From: Dokdonella fugitiva
GTDB taxonomy: Bacteria > Pseudomonadota > Gammaproteobacteria > Xanthomonadales > Rhodanobacteraceae
Reading direction: 5' to 3'
DNA length: 64,000 nt
Assembly: GCF_014138265.1 (NCBI RefSeq)
Contig: NZ_JACGXL010000002.1
Span: 847,640 to 911,639 of the forward strand
Below are positions 8,235-16,707 of the stretch, piece by piece. The position numbers and the translations under genes were made by a program. Position 1 is the first letter of the stretch, and each line of letters begins with the position of its first letter. The notes beneath the pieces were generated by a model, which saw only the letters and a program-made list of their open reading frames with translations, was not told the origin of the DNA and ran no database searches.

Positions 8235-8903
8235 ATGAAGAATTGGCTGCACGCGAACCGCCGCATCATCGCGTTCCTGCTCCTGCTCGGCGTGTTCCGC
8301 AGCGCGGTCGCCGACTGGAACCCGGTGCCGACCGCATCGATGCGCCCGACCATCCTCGAGGGCGACGTCGTGCTCGTGAACCGGCTCGCCTACGACGTGC
8401 GCCTGCCGTTCTCCGACACGGTGCTCGCGCGACTCGACGATCCGCGCCGTGGCGACATCGTCACGTTCTCCTCGCCGCAGGACGGCACGCGCCTGATCAA
8501 GCGCGTGGTCGCGCTGCCGGGCGACACGGTCCAGATGCGCGACAACCGTCTGCTCGTCAACGGCGAGGAAGCGCGCTACGAGCCGCTCGGACGCGAATCG
8601 CCCGCGCACGTCGGCCAGCACGGCATTGCCGCCGACCGCGAACGCGAGGCCGTCGCGGGTTCCGAGCGCGTCGTGCAGTGGCTGCCCGGCAGCGCCGCGC
8701 GCTCGAGCTTCGGCCCTGTCACCGTGCCGGCCGACCAGTACCTCATGCTCGGCGACAACCGCGACAACAGCGAGGACTCGCGCTACATCGGCTTCGTGCC
8801 GCGCGAGAAGCTCATCGCGCGGGCCGAGCGCATCCTCGTCTCGGCCGACATCGTCGACCACTGGCAACCGCGCTTCACGCGCTTCGGCTCGGCATTGCAT
8901 TGA
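8235..8903 (+). CDS. lepB: Signal peptidase I
   Basis: Membrane-bound Ser/Lys protease that removes signal peptides from exported proteins. One N-terminal membrane helix (residues 10-22) leads into the catalytic region: Ser35 in PTASMRPT (box B) and Lys89 in RLIKRVVALPGD (box D). Box E follows as MLGDNRDNSEDSRYIG. The 222 residues are short beside E. coli LepB (324) and match the single-helix type. Xanthomonads often carry more than one S26 enzyme, so this may be a second copy; its neighbours are not the lepA-rnc block where the main copy usually sits. Confidence 0.92.
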   Translation: MKNWLHANRRIIAFLLLLGVFRSAVADWNPVPTASMRPTILEGDVVLVNRLAYDVRLPFSDTVLARLDDPRRGDIVTFSSPQDGTRLIKRVVALPGDTVQMRDNRLLVNGEEARYEPLGRESPAHVGQHGIAADREREAVAGSERVVQWLPGSAARSSFGPVTVPADQYLMLGDNRDNSEDSRYIGFVPREKLIARAERILVSADIVDHWQPRFTRFGSALH

Positions 8904-9096
8904 CGCCGCCGGCGGCGGACCATACGCGGCTTCGCGCATCGGGGACCTCGAACGACGTCGAGGTCCGGCGGCACAGGACGTGCCGTCGCCGGCAGGCCGT
9001 GCGTTCGATCACGCTGGCGCTCCGGGGCTGTCCGGATGCGCCGACCCGGACGACCGGCAGGACGGTGGTCGCGCGGGATTCGCCCACGGAGTCGCG
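8904..9096. other. Intergenic segment with two strong hairpins
   Basis: No coding frame. It contains a perfect 9-bp stem GGACCTCGA/TCGAGGTCC (8943-8951 with 8958-8966) and, directly after, a 6-bp stem CGGCAC/GTGCCG (8969-8974 with 8980-8985). Neither is followed by a T run. The pair may be a Rho-type or weak 3' end for lepB or a leader for the next gene. Confidence 0.4.
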
Positions 9097-9372
9097 ATGA
9101 ATACCCCGCAGGACATCACCGAAGACCAGTTCTTCGAACTGGTCGACCGCTTCGTCGCGCAGGCCAACGAATTCGGCCAGCGTTTTCCGCAGTCGCGCGT
9201 GAGCGCGGCGATCCTGTTCGCCGCCGCGCGCTTCAACGCGTTCCAATGGGTCAACCGCAGCCAGCTGTTGCAGCAGACACCCGAGGAGGCGACGGTCGCG
9301 TTCCGCGCCGAATACGAGGCGATGTTCCGCGAGAACCTGCGCAGCTTCGGCGTGTTGCGACCGGATGCGTGA
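9097..9372 (+). CDS. DUF3144 family protein
   Basis: A 91-residue soluble protein. It begins MNTPQDITEDQFFELVDRF and is largely helical and acidic, with the FIxxAN-like core FVAQANEFGQRFP followed by AAARFNAFQWV. This matches the short DUF3144 family of gammaproteobacteria, whose role is unknown. The ATG at 9097 has GGAG seven bases upstream. It is separated from lepB by a structured 193-base gap, so it may have its own promoter. It ends 30 bases before the convergent DUF1820 gene. Confidence 0.75.
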   Translation: MNTPQDITEDQFFELVDRFVAQANEFGQRFPQSRVSAAILFAAARFNAFQWVNRSQLLQQTPEEATVAFRAEYEAMFRENLRSFGVLRPDA

Positions 9373-9402
9373 GGTGGCGCCGCCGCGGCCGATCGCGCCT
9401 TG

Positions 9403-9729
9403 CTATTTCGCGCGCGGTGGTGCGAGCGGGAACGGCATGATCTTGTCGCCGCTGGCGGCGTCGCGGATCGCGGCGGCGCCGCGGCGTGCGACCTCCTCGA
9501 TGCGCACGATCGCGTGCATCGGCACGTGCAGCATGGTCGTGTCCTTGAACTCCTCGCGCAGGCGCTCCTCGCTCGGATCGACGACGAGCCCTTCGCCCGG
9601 CGCGTCGAACACGAGGTCGCCGATCTCGGTGAACCCCCACAGGTGGCTCGACGCGACGTGGCGGGCATAGAGCTCGATGCTCTTGCCTTGCGACAGGAAG
9701 CAGACCTTGTAGAGTTTCGTCTTGCGCAT
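9403..9729 (-). CDS. DUF1820 family protein
   Basis: A 108-residue soluble protein. The sequence starts MRKTKLYKVCFLSQGKSIEL and continues with the conserved GFTEIGDLVFD and LVVDPSEERLREEF segments, matching DUF1820, a short gammaproteobacterial family of unknown function. The C-terminal end is Pro/Ala-rich. The ATG at 9729 opens the family-typical N-terminus. It lies about 100 bases downstream of the rhomboid gene on the same strand. Confidence 0.8.
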   Translation of the reverse strand: MRKTKLYKVCFLSQGKSIELYARHVASSHLWGFTEIGDLVFDAPGEGLVVDPSEERLREEFKDTTMLHVPMHAIVRIEEVARRGAAAIRDAASGDKIMPFPLAPPRAK

Positions 9730-9827
9730 GCGGGCGATTGTAGCGTCGCAGCCCCGTCGATCCGCGGCGGCGGCATCGAGCGGCGATCCAAGATGGAAAG
9801 GGCAGGACGCCCTTTCCCCGGCATCGA

Positions 9828-10511
9828 CTAACGTCGCAGGCGCCGCGCGATCGCCGGACGCGACATCAGCGCGAGCAGGATGCCGATCACGAAGCCCGCG
9901 ATGTGCGTCCACCAGGCCACCGCGCCGAACGCCGGGCCGACGTAGGTGAACAACAGCTGCAGCGCCGCCCAGAAGCCGATCAGCAGCGGCGCGGGGATGC
10001 GTACGAATTCTAGGAACACGCCGAGCGGCAGCACGAGGCCGAGGCGCGCGCGCGGGAACAGTGCGAGATAGGCGCCGACCACCGCGGACACCGCGCCGCT
10101 CGAACCGATGATCGGCGCGCTCGTGCCGGCCAGCGTGAACGCGCCGACGAGGTTGGCGAGTGCGCCGCCGGTGACGAACATCGCGAGGAAGCGCGGCGAG
10201 CCGAGCGCGCGTTCGGCGGACACGCCGAACACGACGAGGAACAGCAGGTTGCCGGTCAGGTGCAACCAGTCGGCGTGGATGAAGATCGCCGTGACGAGGC
10301 GCGCCGCGCGCAGCTCGAGCAACTGCTGCAGCCACGGCGCGTGCGGATCGAGCAGGGTGGAGGGCACCGTGCCCCAACGCGACAGCGTCGCGAGGCGCTC
10401 CGCCGGCGGCAAGGTCACGAGCCAGAGGAACGTCGCCACGCAGGCGGCGACGATGAGCAGGGTCGCCCATGGCGGGCCGGCGCGGCGCGAACTCGGCAGG
10501 TGCACGAACAT
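9828..10511 (-). CDS. Rhomboid intramembrane serine protease
   Basis: Cleaves membrane-spanning substrates within the lipid bilayer. The 227 residues hold about six membrane helices. Catalytic features are His79, His84 and Asn88 in FIHADWLHLTGN, the nucleophile Ser138 in GSSGAVSA, and His203 in WWTHIAGF near the last helix. It is therefore predicted to be active. It lies downstream of gspB with an 18-base gap and may be cotranscribed with gspA-gspB. Substrates cannot be inferred. Confidence 0.93.
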   Translation of the reverse strand: MFVHLPSSRRAGPPWATLLIVAACVATFLWLVTLPPAERLATLSRWGTVPSTLLDPHAPWLQQLLELRAARLVTAIFIHADWLHLTGNLLFLVVFGVSAERALGSPRFLAMFVTGGALANLVGAFTLAGTSAPIIGSSGAVSAVVGAYLALFPRARLGLVLPLGVFLEFVRIPAPLLIGFWAALQLLFTYVGPAFGAVAWWTHIAGFVIGILLALMSRPAIARRLRR

Positions 10512-10529
10512 GCCGGTCGGTCGCCCGCG

Positions 10530-11450
10530 TCAGCGCCCGTCGCGCGGATACAGGAAGCGCTGGCCCTTGAAGTCGAGCACCATGCCGTCGGGGCTGATCT
10601 CGTGCAGCACGACGCCGTTGCCGAGGTCGTCGCCTTCGACATGGCGCGCGCCTTCGATGACGATGAAACGCTCGGCCGGCACACTCGAGTAGACGTGCAT
10701 CGTGAGCTTGAGGTCGGGCAACTCCTTGCGCGTGCCGTACGGCAACTCCCACACGCTCGGCAGGGCCGGCGCGGCGGGTTTCGGCGGCACCGGCTTGGCA
10801 TCGGCCTTCGCGTCCGCGACCGATTTCGTGTCCGCAGGCGCCGGCGCCTTCGTGTCCGGTGTGGCGGTTTTCGCATCGCGTGCCGCGGGATTCGCCTGAG
10901 CCGCGCTCGCCTTGTCGCCTCCCGGTTTTGCTGCGGGCGTGGGTTTCGCGTCCGCGCTCGCCTTCGGTGCGGTCGACTTCCCAGCGGGAGCGCTCGCCGT
11001 CGCCGTGGAAGCGGGTGGCGTCACGGGTTTCGCCGGAGCGGCAGGCGTTCCTACCAGCGCCGCGTTCGGCGGCGGCGTGACCGCGCCGGGACGGTCCGTC
11101 GTCGGCATCGGCACGACCACGGGCGCAGTGGCCGCTGGCGGAGCGACCGTTCGCGCGGCCGGCGGTTTCGTTTCGGCGCGCGCGGCGCGCGGCGGTGCCG
11201 CGGGCGTCGTCGCTGCGGTCGGATCGACGGCGGGTGCCGCGGCGGCGGGCTTCGCTTCGTCGGTGGGCGGCGTGTGTGGCGTGCGCATGAACCACCAGCC
11301 GGCGCCGAGCGCGACGACGATGAGACCGGTCAACACGGGCCGCACGCTGCGGCGCCGGCGGCTCATCGGCGCCGGCGTGCCGAGCGTCGGCATCTCGCCG
11401 AGCCGGCGCTGCTGTTCCGATTTCTTCAGGGCTTCGAGGATCAACGACAT
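10530..11450 (-). CDS. gspB: General secretion pathway protein B (GspB)
   Basis: Inner-membrane partner of GspA, which helps place the type II secretion secretin in the outer membrane and peptidoglycan. The N-terminus MSLILEALKKSEQQRRLGEM is the family signature. A membrane helix follows at about 37-52, then a long Ala/Pro/Thr/Lys-rich periplasmic linker, and a C-terminal GspB domain from about residue 235 (VWELPYGTRKELPDLK to YPRDGR). The ATG at 11450 fits the signature; it begins 31 bases after the end of gspA, forming a gspA-gspB operon. Confidence 0.92.
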   Translation of the reverse strand: MSLILEALKKSEQQRRLGEMPTLGTPAPMSRRRRSVRPVLTGLIVVALGAGWWFMRTPHTPPTDEAKPAAAAPAVDPTAATTPAAPPRAARAETKPPAARTVAPPAATAPVVVPMPTTDRPGAVTPPPNAALVGTPAAPAKPVTPPASTATASAPAGKSTAPKASADAKPTPAAKPGGDKASAAQANPAARDAKTATPDTKAPAPADTKSVADAKADAKPVPPKPAAPALPSVWELPYGTRKELPDLKLTMHVYSSVPAERFIVIEGARHVEGDDLGNGVVLHEISPDGMVLDFKGQRFLYPRDGR

Positions 11451-11481
11451 GAGGGGTTCCGACTGCGTTCGCGTTGCGGGT

Positions 11482-13077
11482 TCATTCCACGGTACGGGCC
11501 AGGTGCGGCCCGGCGTCGTCCAGCGCCGACAGCGCGAACAGGGTTTCCGGGCCGATGATTCCGTCGGCCTTGATGCCATAGGCTTGCTGCAGCTTGCGTA
11601 CGCGCTCCTCGAACGCCGCATCGAACGTCGCCGGCGTGGCCGCCCCGGCGCCGCCGTCGAACGTCTTCATGCGCTCCGTCGCCCACGCGACGCCGCTGCC
11701 GCTCGCGCCGCGCTCGAGCGTCGCCGGGATGTCCGCCGGCAGCCGCCAGAGCACGACGAAATCGCCGTTCCAGAACTTTGACAACGAATCGCGCTCGAGT
11801 TCGTAACGCGCACCCGCGAGATCGAGGCGGACGCGCCGCTTGCCGACGCCCTGCAGCAACGCGTGCGCGGGATGATCGCCCTTGCCGAGCAGCAGGATCA
11901 ACGGCCGATCGAAGCGCAGCAGCTGGTCGAGCGCGGCGTGGCCACGCAGGCAGGCGATGCCGGGTGCGACGATCGGCGCGCAGCGGCTCGCTTCGCGCAC
12001 GGACACCGAGTCGGCGTCGACCTGCCAGCGCGCGAGCAGCTGCGTGAACGCGGTCAGTTCGGTCTCGGGCTTCTCGGCGAGGCGCGCGTCGAGGCGCGTC
12101 GCTTCGGCGTCGACCGGCGTTGGCGCAGCGACCGCCGGTGCGGCGGGTATGAATTTCGGCGGCTCCGGCCGCTGCTGCCACCACCACGCACCCGCGCCCG
12201 CGGCGAGCACGAGCAACGCCGCGGCGGCCCAGACGCCGTAGCGACGGAACCAGTAGCGCGCGTGGCCGGGCAGCGTCTCGTCCGCGGCGCGATCGACGAG
12301 GCGTTCGCCGATGCCGTCCTGCTCGCGCGCGTAGCCAGCCATCAGCGCGCGGTCGGCGATGATGTTGACCAGGCGCGGGATGCCGCCCGAGCGCTGGTAC
12401 AGCGCCTTCATGCCGAGTCGCGAGAACGGGATGCGCATGCAGCCGGCGACGGCCATGCGATGGCGCACGTAGGTTTCGGTTTCGGCGGCGTCGAGCGGCG
12501 TGAGGTGGTAGCGCGCCGTGATGCGCTGTGCGAGCTGGCGCAGCTCGGGCCGCTCGAGCATCTCGCGCAGTTCCGGCTGGCCGAGCAGGATGATCTGCAG
12601 CAGCTTCTGCGTCGGCGTCTCGAGGTTGGTGAGCAGGCGCACCTGCTCGAGCGATTCGGTCGACAGGTTCTGCGCCTCGTCGACGATCAGCACCACGCGC
12701 AGGCCTTGCGCGTAGGCGTCGAGCAGGAATGCATTGAGCGTGTCGGTGAGCGCCTTCAGGCTGCCGCGCTTGCCCTCGATCGGCAGCTTGAGCTCCTCGC
12801 AGACCGTCTCGACGAGTTCGACCGGCGACAGTTTCGGATTGAGAACGAGCGCGATGCGCGTGTTCTCGGGCAGTTGCTCGAGCAGCAACCGGCACAAGGT
12901 CGTCTTGCCGGTGCCGACCTCGCCGGTGAGCTGGACGAAGCCGCCGCTGCCACCCTTGCCGATGCCGTAGAGCAGGTGCGCGAGCGCGTCCCGGTGCCGT
13001 TCGGACAGGAAGACGTAGCGGGGATCCGGGGTGATCGAGAACGGCGGCTCGCGCAGGCCGTAATACTCAAGATACAT
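11482..13077 (-). CDS. gspA: General secretion pathway ATPase GspA/ExeA
   Basis: AAA ATPase that works with GspB in type II secretin assembly. Residues 1-270 form the ATPase: YYGLREPPFSITPDPRY signature, Walker A GEVGTGKTT (52-60), Walker B VVLIVDEAQNL (about 128-138). A single membrane helix follows (about 280-297, ALLVLAAGAGAWWW), then a periplasmic region with a peptidoglycan-binding domain near 470-525 (LQQAYGIKADGIIGPETL). The length of 531 is typical of ExeA. No other gsp genes are in the window. A CRP/Clp-type operator lies about 105-125 bp upstream of its start. Confidence 0.94.
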   Translation of the reverse strand: MYLEYYGLREPPFSITPDPRYVFLSERHRDALAHLLYGIGKGGSGGFVQLTGEVGTGKTTLCRLLLEQLPENTRIALVLNPKLSPVELVETVCEELKLPIEGKRGSLKALTDTLNAFLLDAYAQGLRVVLIVDEAQNLSTESLEQVRLLTNLETPTQKLLQIILLGQPELREMLERPELRQLAQRITARYHLTPLDAAETETYVRHRMAVAGCMRIPFSRLGMKALYQRSGGIPRLVNIIADRALMAGYAREQDGIGERLVDRAADETLPGHARYWFRRYGVWAAAALLVLAAGAGAWWWQQRPEPPKFIPAAPAVAAPTPVDAEATRLDARLAEKPETELTAFTQLLARWQVDADSVSVREASRCAPIVAPGIACLRGHAALDQLLRFDRPLILLLGKGDHPAHALLQGVGKRRVRLDLAGARYELERDSLSKFWNGDFVVLWRLPADIPATLERGASGSGVAWATERMKTFDGGAGAATPATFDAAFEERVRKLQQAYGIKADGIIGPETLFALSALDDAGPHLARTVE

Positions 13078-13180
13078 ACGGCTACTTTACCCGACCGGGC
13101 CCGGACGACGCCCGAAGGCCTACCGCAGCGCACCTCCGACCGCGCTCCGACGGCGTGGCGGAGCGCCCGGGGGCGGCGTA

Positions 13181-13202
13181 AAGTGTGACGCAAATCACAC
13201 TT
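13181..13202. promoter_or_regulatory. CRP/Clp-type operator
   Basis: AAGTGTGA-N6-TCACACTT, a perfect 8-bp-arm palindrome that contains the full CRP consensus TGTGA-N6-TCACA (13184-13199). It lies between gspA (minus, start 13077) and the sugar dehydrogenase (plus, start 13228), 26 bases before the latter. A Clp-type regulator is encoded at 18856-19569. Control of either or both genes is inference. Confidence 0.75.
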
Positions 13203-13227
13203 TGAAGCGACCAGGGGCGGGGGAGCC

Positions 13228-15987
13228 ATGCCAGGAGGAATCGTGCGGACCCTCGTCGCCGGCCTGCTCGCCCTGGTCGTGGTGCCGGCGCTCGGCCAGT
13301 CGCTGCCCGCGGGTTTCCGCCGCACCGACCCGATCGCCAACCGGACCTTGCCGGTCGGCGTGTTCTTCGCCCACGACGGCCGCGTGTTCGTACCCGAGAA
13401 GAGCGGCCTGGTCTGGGTCTACCAGAACCTGCTCGACGTGAATCCGCAGGTGTTCGCCGACCTGCGCGATCGCGTGCACGACAACTGGGACCGCGGCCTG
13501 CTCGGCTTCGCGCTCGATCCCGGCTTTCCGGAAATGCCCTACGTCTACGTGCAATACGCCTACAACGGCGGCTTGTTCCCGGGCAGCGATCCGGTGCCGT
13601 GGGTGCCGCGCTGGCCCAGCTGCGCGCCCGGCGACCTGTGCGGCGTCAACGGTGGCACCGACTATTGCCCGAGCCCGCCGGGCGACACCACCAACGGCGG
13701 CGGTTGCGTGATCGGCGCGCGTGTTTCTCGCCTCACGGTGAGCGGCGGCGTCGCCGGCGACGAACAGGTCCTCGTCGAGGACTGGTACCAGCAGTTCCCG
13801 AGTCATTCGATCGGCACGATCGCGTTCGGTCCGGACGGCTACCTGTACGCGGGCGGTGGCGACGGCGCGAGCTTCAACGGCCACGATTACGGGCAATGGG
13901 GCAATCCCTCCTGGCCCGACCAGCGCTCGCCGCTCAACCCCGGCAATCCAACCGACCCGGCGACCAACCACGGCGGCTCGCTGCGTTCGCAAGGCCTCGA
14001 GATCGAGGCGCAGTACAACGCGGCCGGCCACGACATCTGGCTCGACGGCGCGATCATCCGCATCGATCCGGCGACCGGCGCCGGCGCGCCCGGCAACCCA
14101 CTCGCCACCGATCCGCAGGCGAATGCGCGGCGCATCGTCGCCTACGGCCTGCGCAATCCGTTCCGCTTCACGCTCCGCCCCGGCACGGGCGAAGTCTGGG
14201 TCGGCGACGTCGGCGAGAACACCTGGGAAGAGATCAACCGCATTCCCGATCCGTCGCAGCCGAACCCCGTGCTGCAGAACTTCGGCTGGCCGTGCTACGA
14301 AGGCCGCGGCCATCACGCGGGCTTCAGCGGCCCGATCTGCACGGCGCTGTACGCGGCGGGCGATACCGGCGGACGCACGCGCCAGTCGCCCCCGTGGTAC
14401 ACCTACGTGCACTCGGGCAGCTCCGACATCACCGGGCTCGCGTTCTACACCGGCACGAGCTATCCGCCGCAGTACCACGATTCGCTGTTCTTCGCCGACA
14501 ACAGCCGCACGATCATCTTCAACATCCCGTTCGTCGACGCGAACGCGGACGGCATTCCCGATGCGCCCGCGGACAGCGGCGCGACCGCGTTCTACGGCGG
14601 AGGCAATGCGACGGCCGTGCATCTGGGCACGGGGCCCGGCGGCGACGTGTTCTTCGCCAACATCAACACCGGCAAGATCTCGCGCCTGTCCTACTGCGGC
14701 GGCGGCTGCACGAACGTCGCGCCGTCGGCCGCCGTCGCGCTCGCCGCGGGTTCGGTCGCGGGCGGCGCGCCACGCACCGTCGCGTTCAGCGCGGCGAACA
14801 GCGTCGATGCGAACGCGGGCGACGTGCTCGCCTACGCGTGGGATCTCGACGGCGACGGCGTGTTCGACGACGGCACCGCGGTCGACGCGAGCCGGTTCTA
14901 CGCCGCTGACGGCACGCACGACGTCGCCATGCAGGTATCCGACAACCACGGCGGCGTCGACGTCGCGCGCATGCGCATCACGGTCGGCAACGCCGCGCCG
15001 AGCGTGGCGATCACGAGCCCCGCGTCGAGCCTGGCATGGGCGAGCGGCGACGCGGTCGCGCTCGCGGCGACGAGCAGCGACGCCGAGCAGGGCACGTTGC
15101 CGGACGCCGCGCTCGCCTGGCAGGTCTACCGCGAGGATTGCCTGGCCCCGGATTTCACCGGCTGCAGCGAATCGTTGCTCGGCGGCTTCAGCGGCGCATC
15201 GACCGCGTTCACCGCTCCGGATGCGGCGTTCCCTGCGTACTTGCGCATCGTGCTCACCGGCACCGACAGCGGCGGCCTCACCGACACCCGGGAGGTGTCG
15301 ATCTTCCCGCTGACCGCGCAGGTCACGCTCGCCTCGGATCCGGCCGGGCTCGCGCTCGCGTTCGACGGGGGCGCGCCGTCGGCGTCGCCGTCGGCGCACA
15401 CGGTCATCGTCAATGCGAATTTCGCCGTCGCCGCACCGAGTCCGCAGTCGCTGGCCGGGACGCAGTACGCGTTCGCGTCATGGTCCGACGGCGGCGCCGC
15501 GGACCATCTCGCGCACGTCGCCGCGGCCGGTGCATCGACCCTCGTCGCGAGCTTCGTCGCGCCGGCGGATCTCTCGCTCGCGCTCGACGACGGAGCGACC
15601 GTGGTGCTCACCGGTCGGCGGCACGCATGGACGATCACGCTCGCCGACGCGGGCGTCAACGCGCTCGCGGGCGTCGCGGTGGCTTCGCTCGCAACGGCCG
15701 GACTCGACGACGTGGGCTGGAGCTGCAGCGCGACACCGGGTTCGTCGTGCGGAGCGGGCGGCAGCGGCGACATCGACGATGTCGCGGACCTCGCGAGCGG
15801 CGGCGTCGCGACCTACGTCGTCGACGCGTACGTGCGCGCGGATGCGCCGTCGAGCGTCGGCGTTTCGGCGAGCGCGCAGGTCCCGCCCGGCTACGCGAAC
15901 GCGAGTCCCGGCGACGACAGCGCGAGCGACGTCGACGTGGTGCAGTACGACCTCGTCTTCCGCGACGGCTTCGACCCGCCGGCGTGA
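13228..15987 (+). CDS. Secreted PQQ-dependent sugar dehydrogenase with PKD and C-terminal domains
   Basis: Predicted exported quinoprotein that oxidises aldose sugars. Residues 1-24 form a signal peptide; about 30-490 is the six-bladed GSDH propeller (RGLLGFALDPGFP, YLYAGGGDGASFNG, WVGDVGENTWEEINRI, FGWPCYEGRG). A PKD-like domain (about 497-590), an Ig-like segment and a DUF11-like domain (about 780-905) follow. The protein ends VFRDGFDPPA, a tail shared with the DUF5666 protein at 16708. The 919 residues are roughly twice a bare enzyme. A GGGGGAG site precedes the ATG at 13228, and a CRP/Clp palindrome sits just upstream. Substrate unknown. Confidence 0.88.
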   Translation: MPGGIVRTLVAGLLALVVVPALGQSLPAGFRRTDPIANRTLPVGVFFAHDGRVFVPEKSGLVWVYQNLLDVNPQVFADLRDRVHDNWDRGLLGFALDPGFPEMPYVYVQYAYNGGLFPGSDPVPWVPRWPSCAPGDLCGVNGGTDYCPSPPGDTTNGGGCVIGARVSRLTVSGGVAGDEQVLVEDWYQQFPSHSIGTIAFGPDGYLYAGGGDGASFNGHDYGQWGNPSWPDQRSPLNPGNPTDPATNHGGSLRSQGLEIEAQYNAAGHDIWLDGAIIRIDPATGAGAPGNPLATDPQANARRIVAYGLRNPFRFTLRPGTGEVWVGDVGENTWEEINRIPDPSQPNPVLQNFGWPCYEGRGHHAGFSGPICTALYAAGDTGGRTRQSPPWYTYVHSGSSDITGLAFYTGTSYPPQYHDSLFFADNSRTIIFNIPFVDANADGIPDAPADSGATAFYGGGNATAVHLGTGPGGDVFFANINTGKISRLSYCGGGCTNVAPSAAVALAAGSVAGGAPRTVAFSAANSVDANAGDVLAYAWDLDGDGVFDDGTAVDASRFYAADGTHDVAMQVSDNHGGVDVARMRITVGNAAPSVAITSPASSLAWASGDAVALAATSSDAEQGTLPDAALAWQVYREDCLAPDFTGCSESLLGGFSGASTAFTAPDAAFPAYLRIVLTGTDSGGLTDTREVSIFPLTAQVTLASDPAGLALAFDGGAPSASPSAHTVIVNANFAVAAPSPQSLAGTQYAFASWSDGGAADHLAHVAAAGASTLVASFVAPADLSLALDDGATVVLTGRRHAWTITLADAGVNALAGVAVASLATAGLDDVGWSCSATPGSSCGAGGSGDIDDVADLASGGVATYVVDAYVRADAPSSVGVSASAQVPPGYANASPGDDSASDVDVVQYDLVFRDGFDPPA

Positions 15988-15991
15988 GTCG

Positions 15992-16639
15992 TCAGCGCGC
16001 GGCCTTTGCGCGCAGGCTGCGCGCACGGCGCGGCGCCGGCGTCGCGTCGCCCGAGAACAGCGTGATCGCGGTGCGCGCGACCTGGCCGGTGTCGTAGTAC
16101 GCGTAGGCGCCGACGCCGAGCGCGCCGACCACGGGCAGCCAGCGCGTGATGCCACGACCGACGAGGCGCTTGGACAGGCTCAGCCCGATCTTCGCGGCGA
16201 CCTTCTCGATCAGGCGCAGCGGCACGTCCTGGATCAGCAGACGTGCGCCGACCTGCACGCCGACGTCGCGCAGCGCCTGCGCGGCCGCGTGGCGGAACAG
16301 GCAGTACAGCATGTGCGAGCGCGTGAGGTCGGCGCCGACGCCGTAGACGCCCGCGATGTCGGCGACCATCTGGCGCTGGATGCGCCAGATCGCGACGAGT
16401 TCGGGCACGATCGTCAGCCAGCCGAGCGGGCCGGGCGGCAATGCGAGCGAGCCGGCGGCGAGCGCGGCCTTGTTCGCCGCGGCAGAGGCGATCGCGCGTG
16501 CGCGATCGTCGGGCGTGCGGCTCGCGTGCTCGTCGCTGCCGGGCACGTGGCCGGCGATGTCGAGCACGGCGCGCGTGAGGCGTTCGCCGAGGCTTTCGCT
16601 CGCCGCATCGACGCGGCGCGCAGGAACGTGGCGGGTCAT
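15992..16639 (-). CDS. EcsC family protein
   Basis: A 215-residue protein of the EcsC family, named after a Bacillus ABC-transporter operon member of unclear activity. Typical elements are the long hydrophobic-amphipathic helices around PPGPLGWLTIVPELVAIWR and MVADIAGVYG, and the glycine-rich C-terminal helix near WLPVVGALGVGAYAYYD. The C-terminus is Arg/Lys-rich. The ATG at 16639 was chosen; upstream in-frame sequence is Arg-rich and unlikely. It converges on the sugar dehydrogenase with a four-base gap. Confidence 0.8.
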   Translation of the reverse strand: MTRHVPARRVDAASESLGERLTRAVLDIAGHVPGSDEHASRTPDDRARAIASAAANKAALAAGSLALPPGPLGWLTIVPELVAIWRIQRQMVADIAGVYGVGADLTRSHMLYCLFRHAAAQALRDVGVQVGARLLIQDVPLRLIEKVAAKIGLSLSKRLVGRGITRWLPVVGALGVGAYAYYDTGQVARTAITLFSGDATPAPRRARSLRAKAAR

Positions 16640-16707
16640 CGGCGCCCTCCGGCGCGCAAGCATTCGCCGCAGTCTCGCATGCGCCGCCTGTACGCGCGGC
16701 GACCGGC

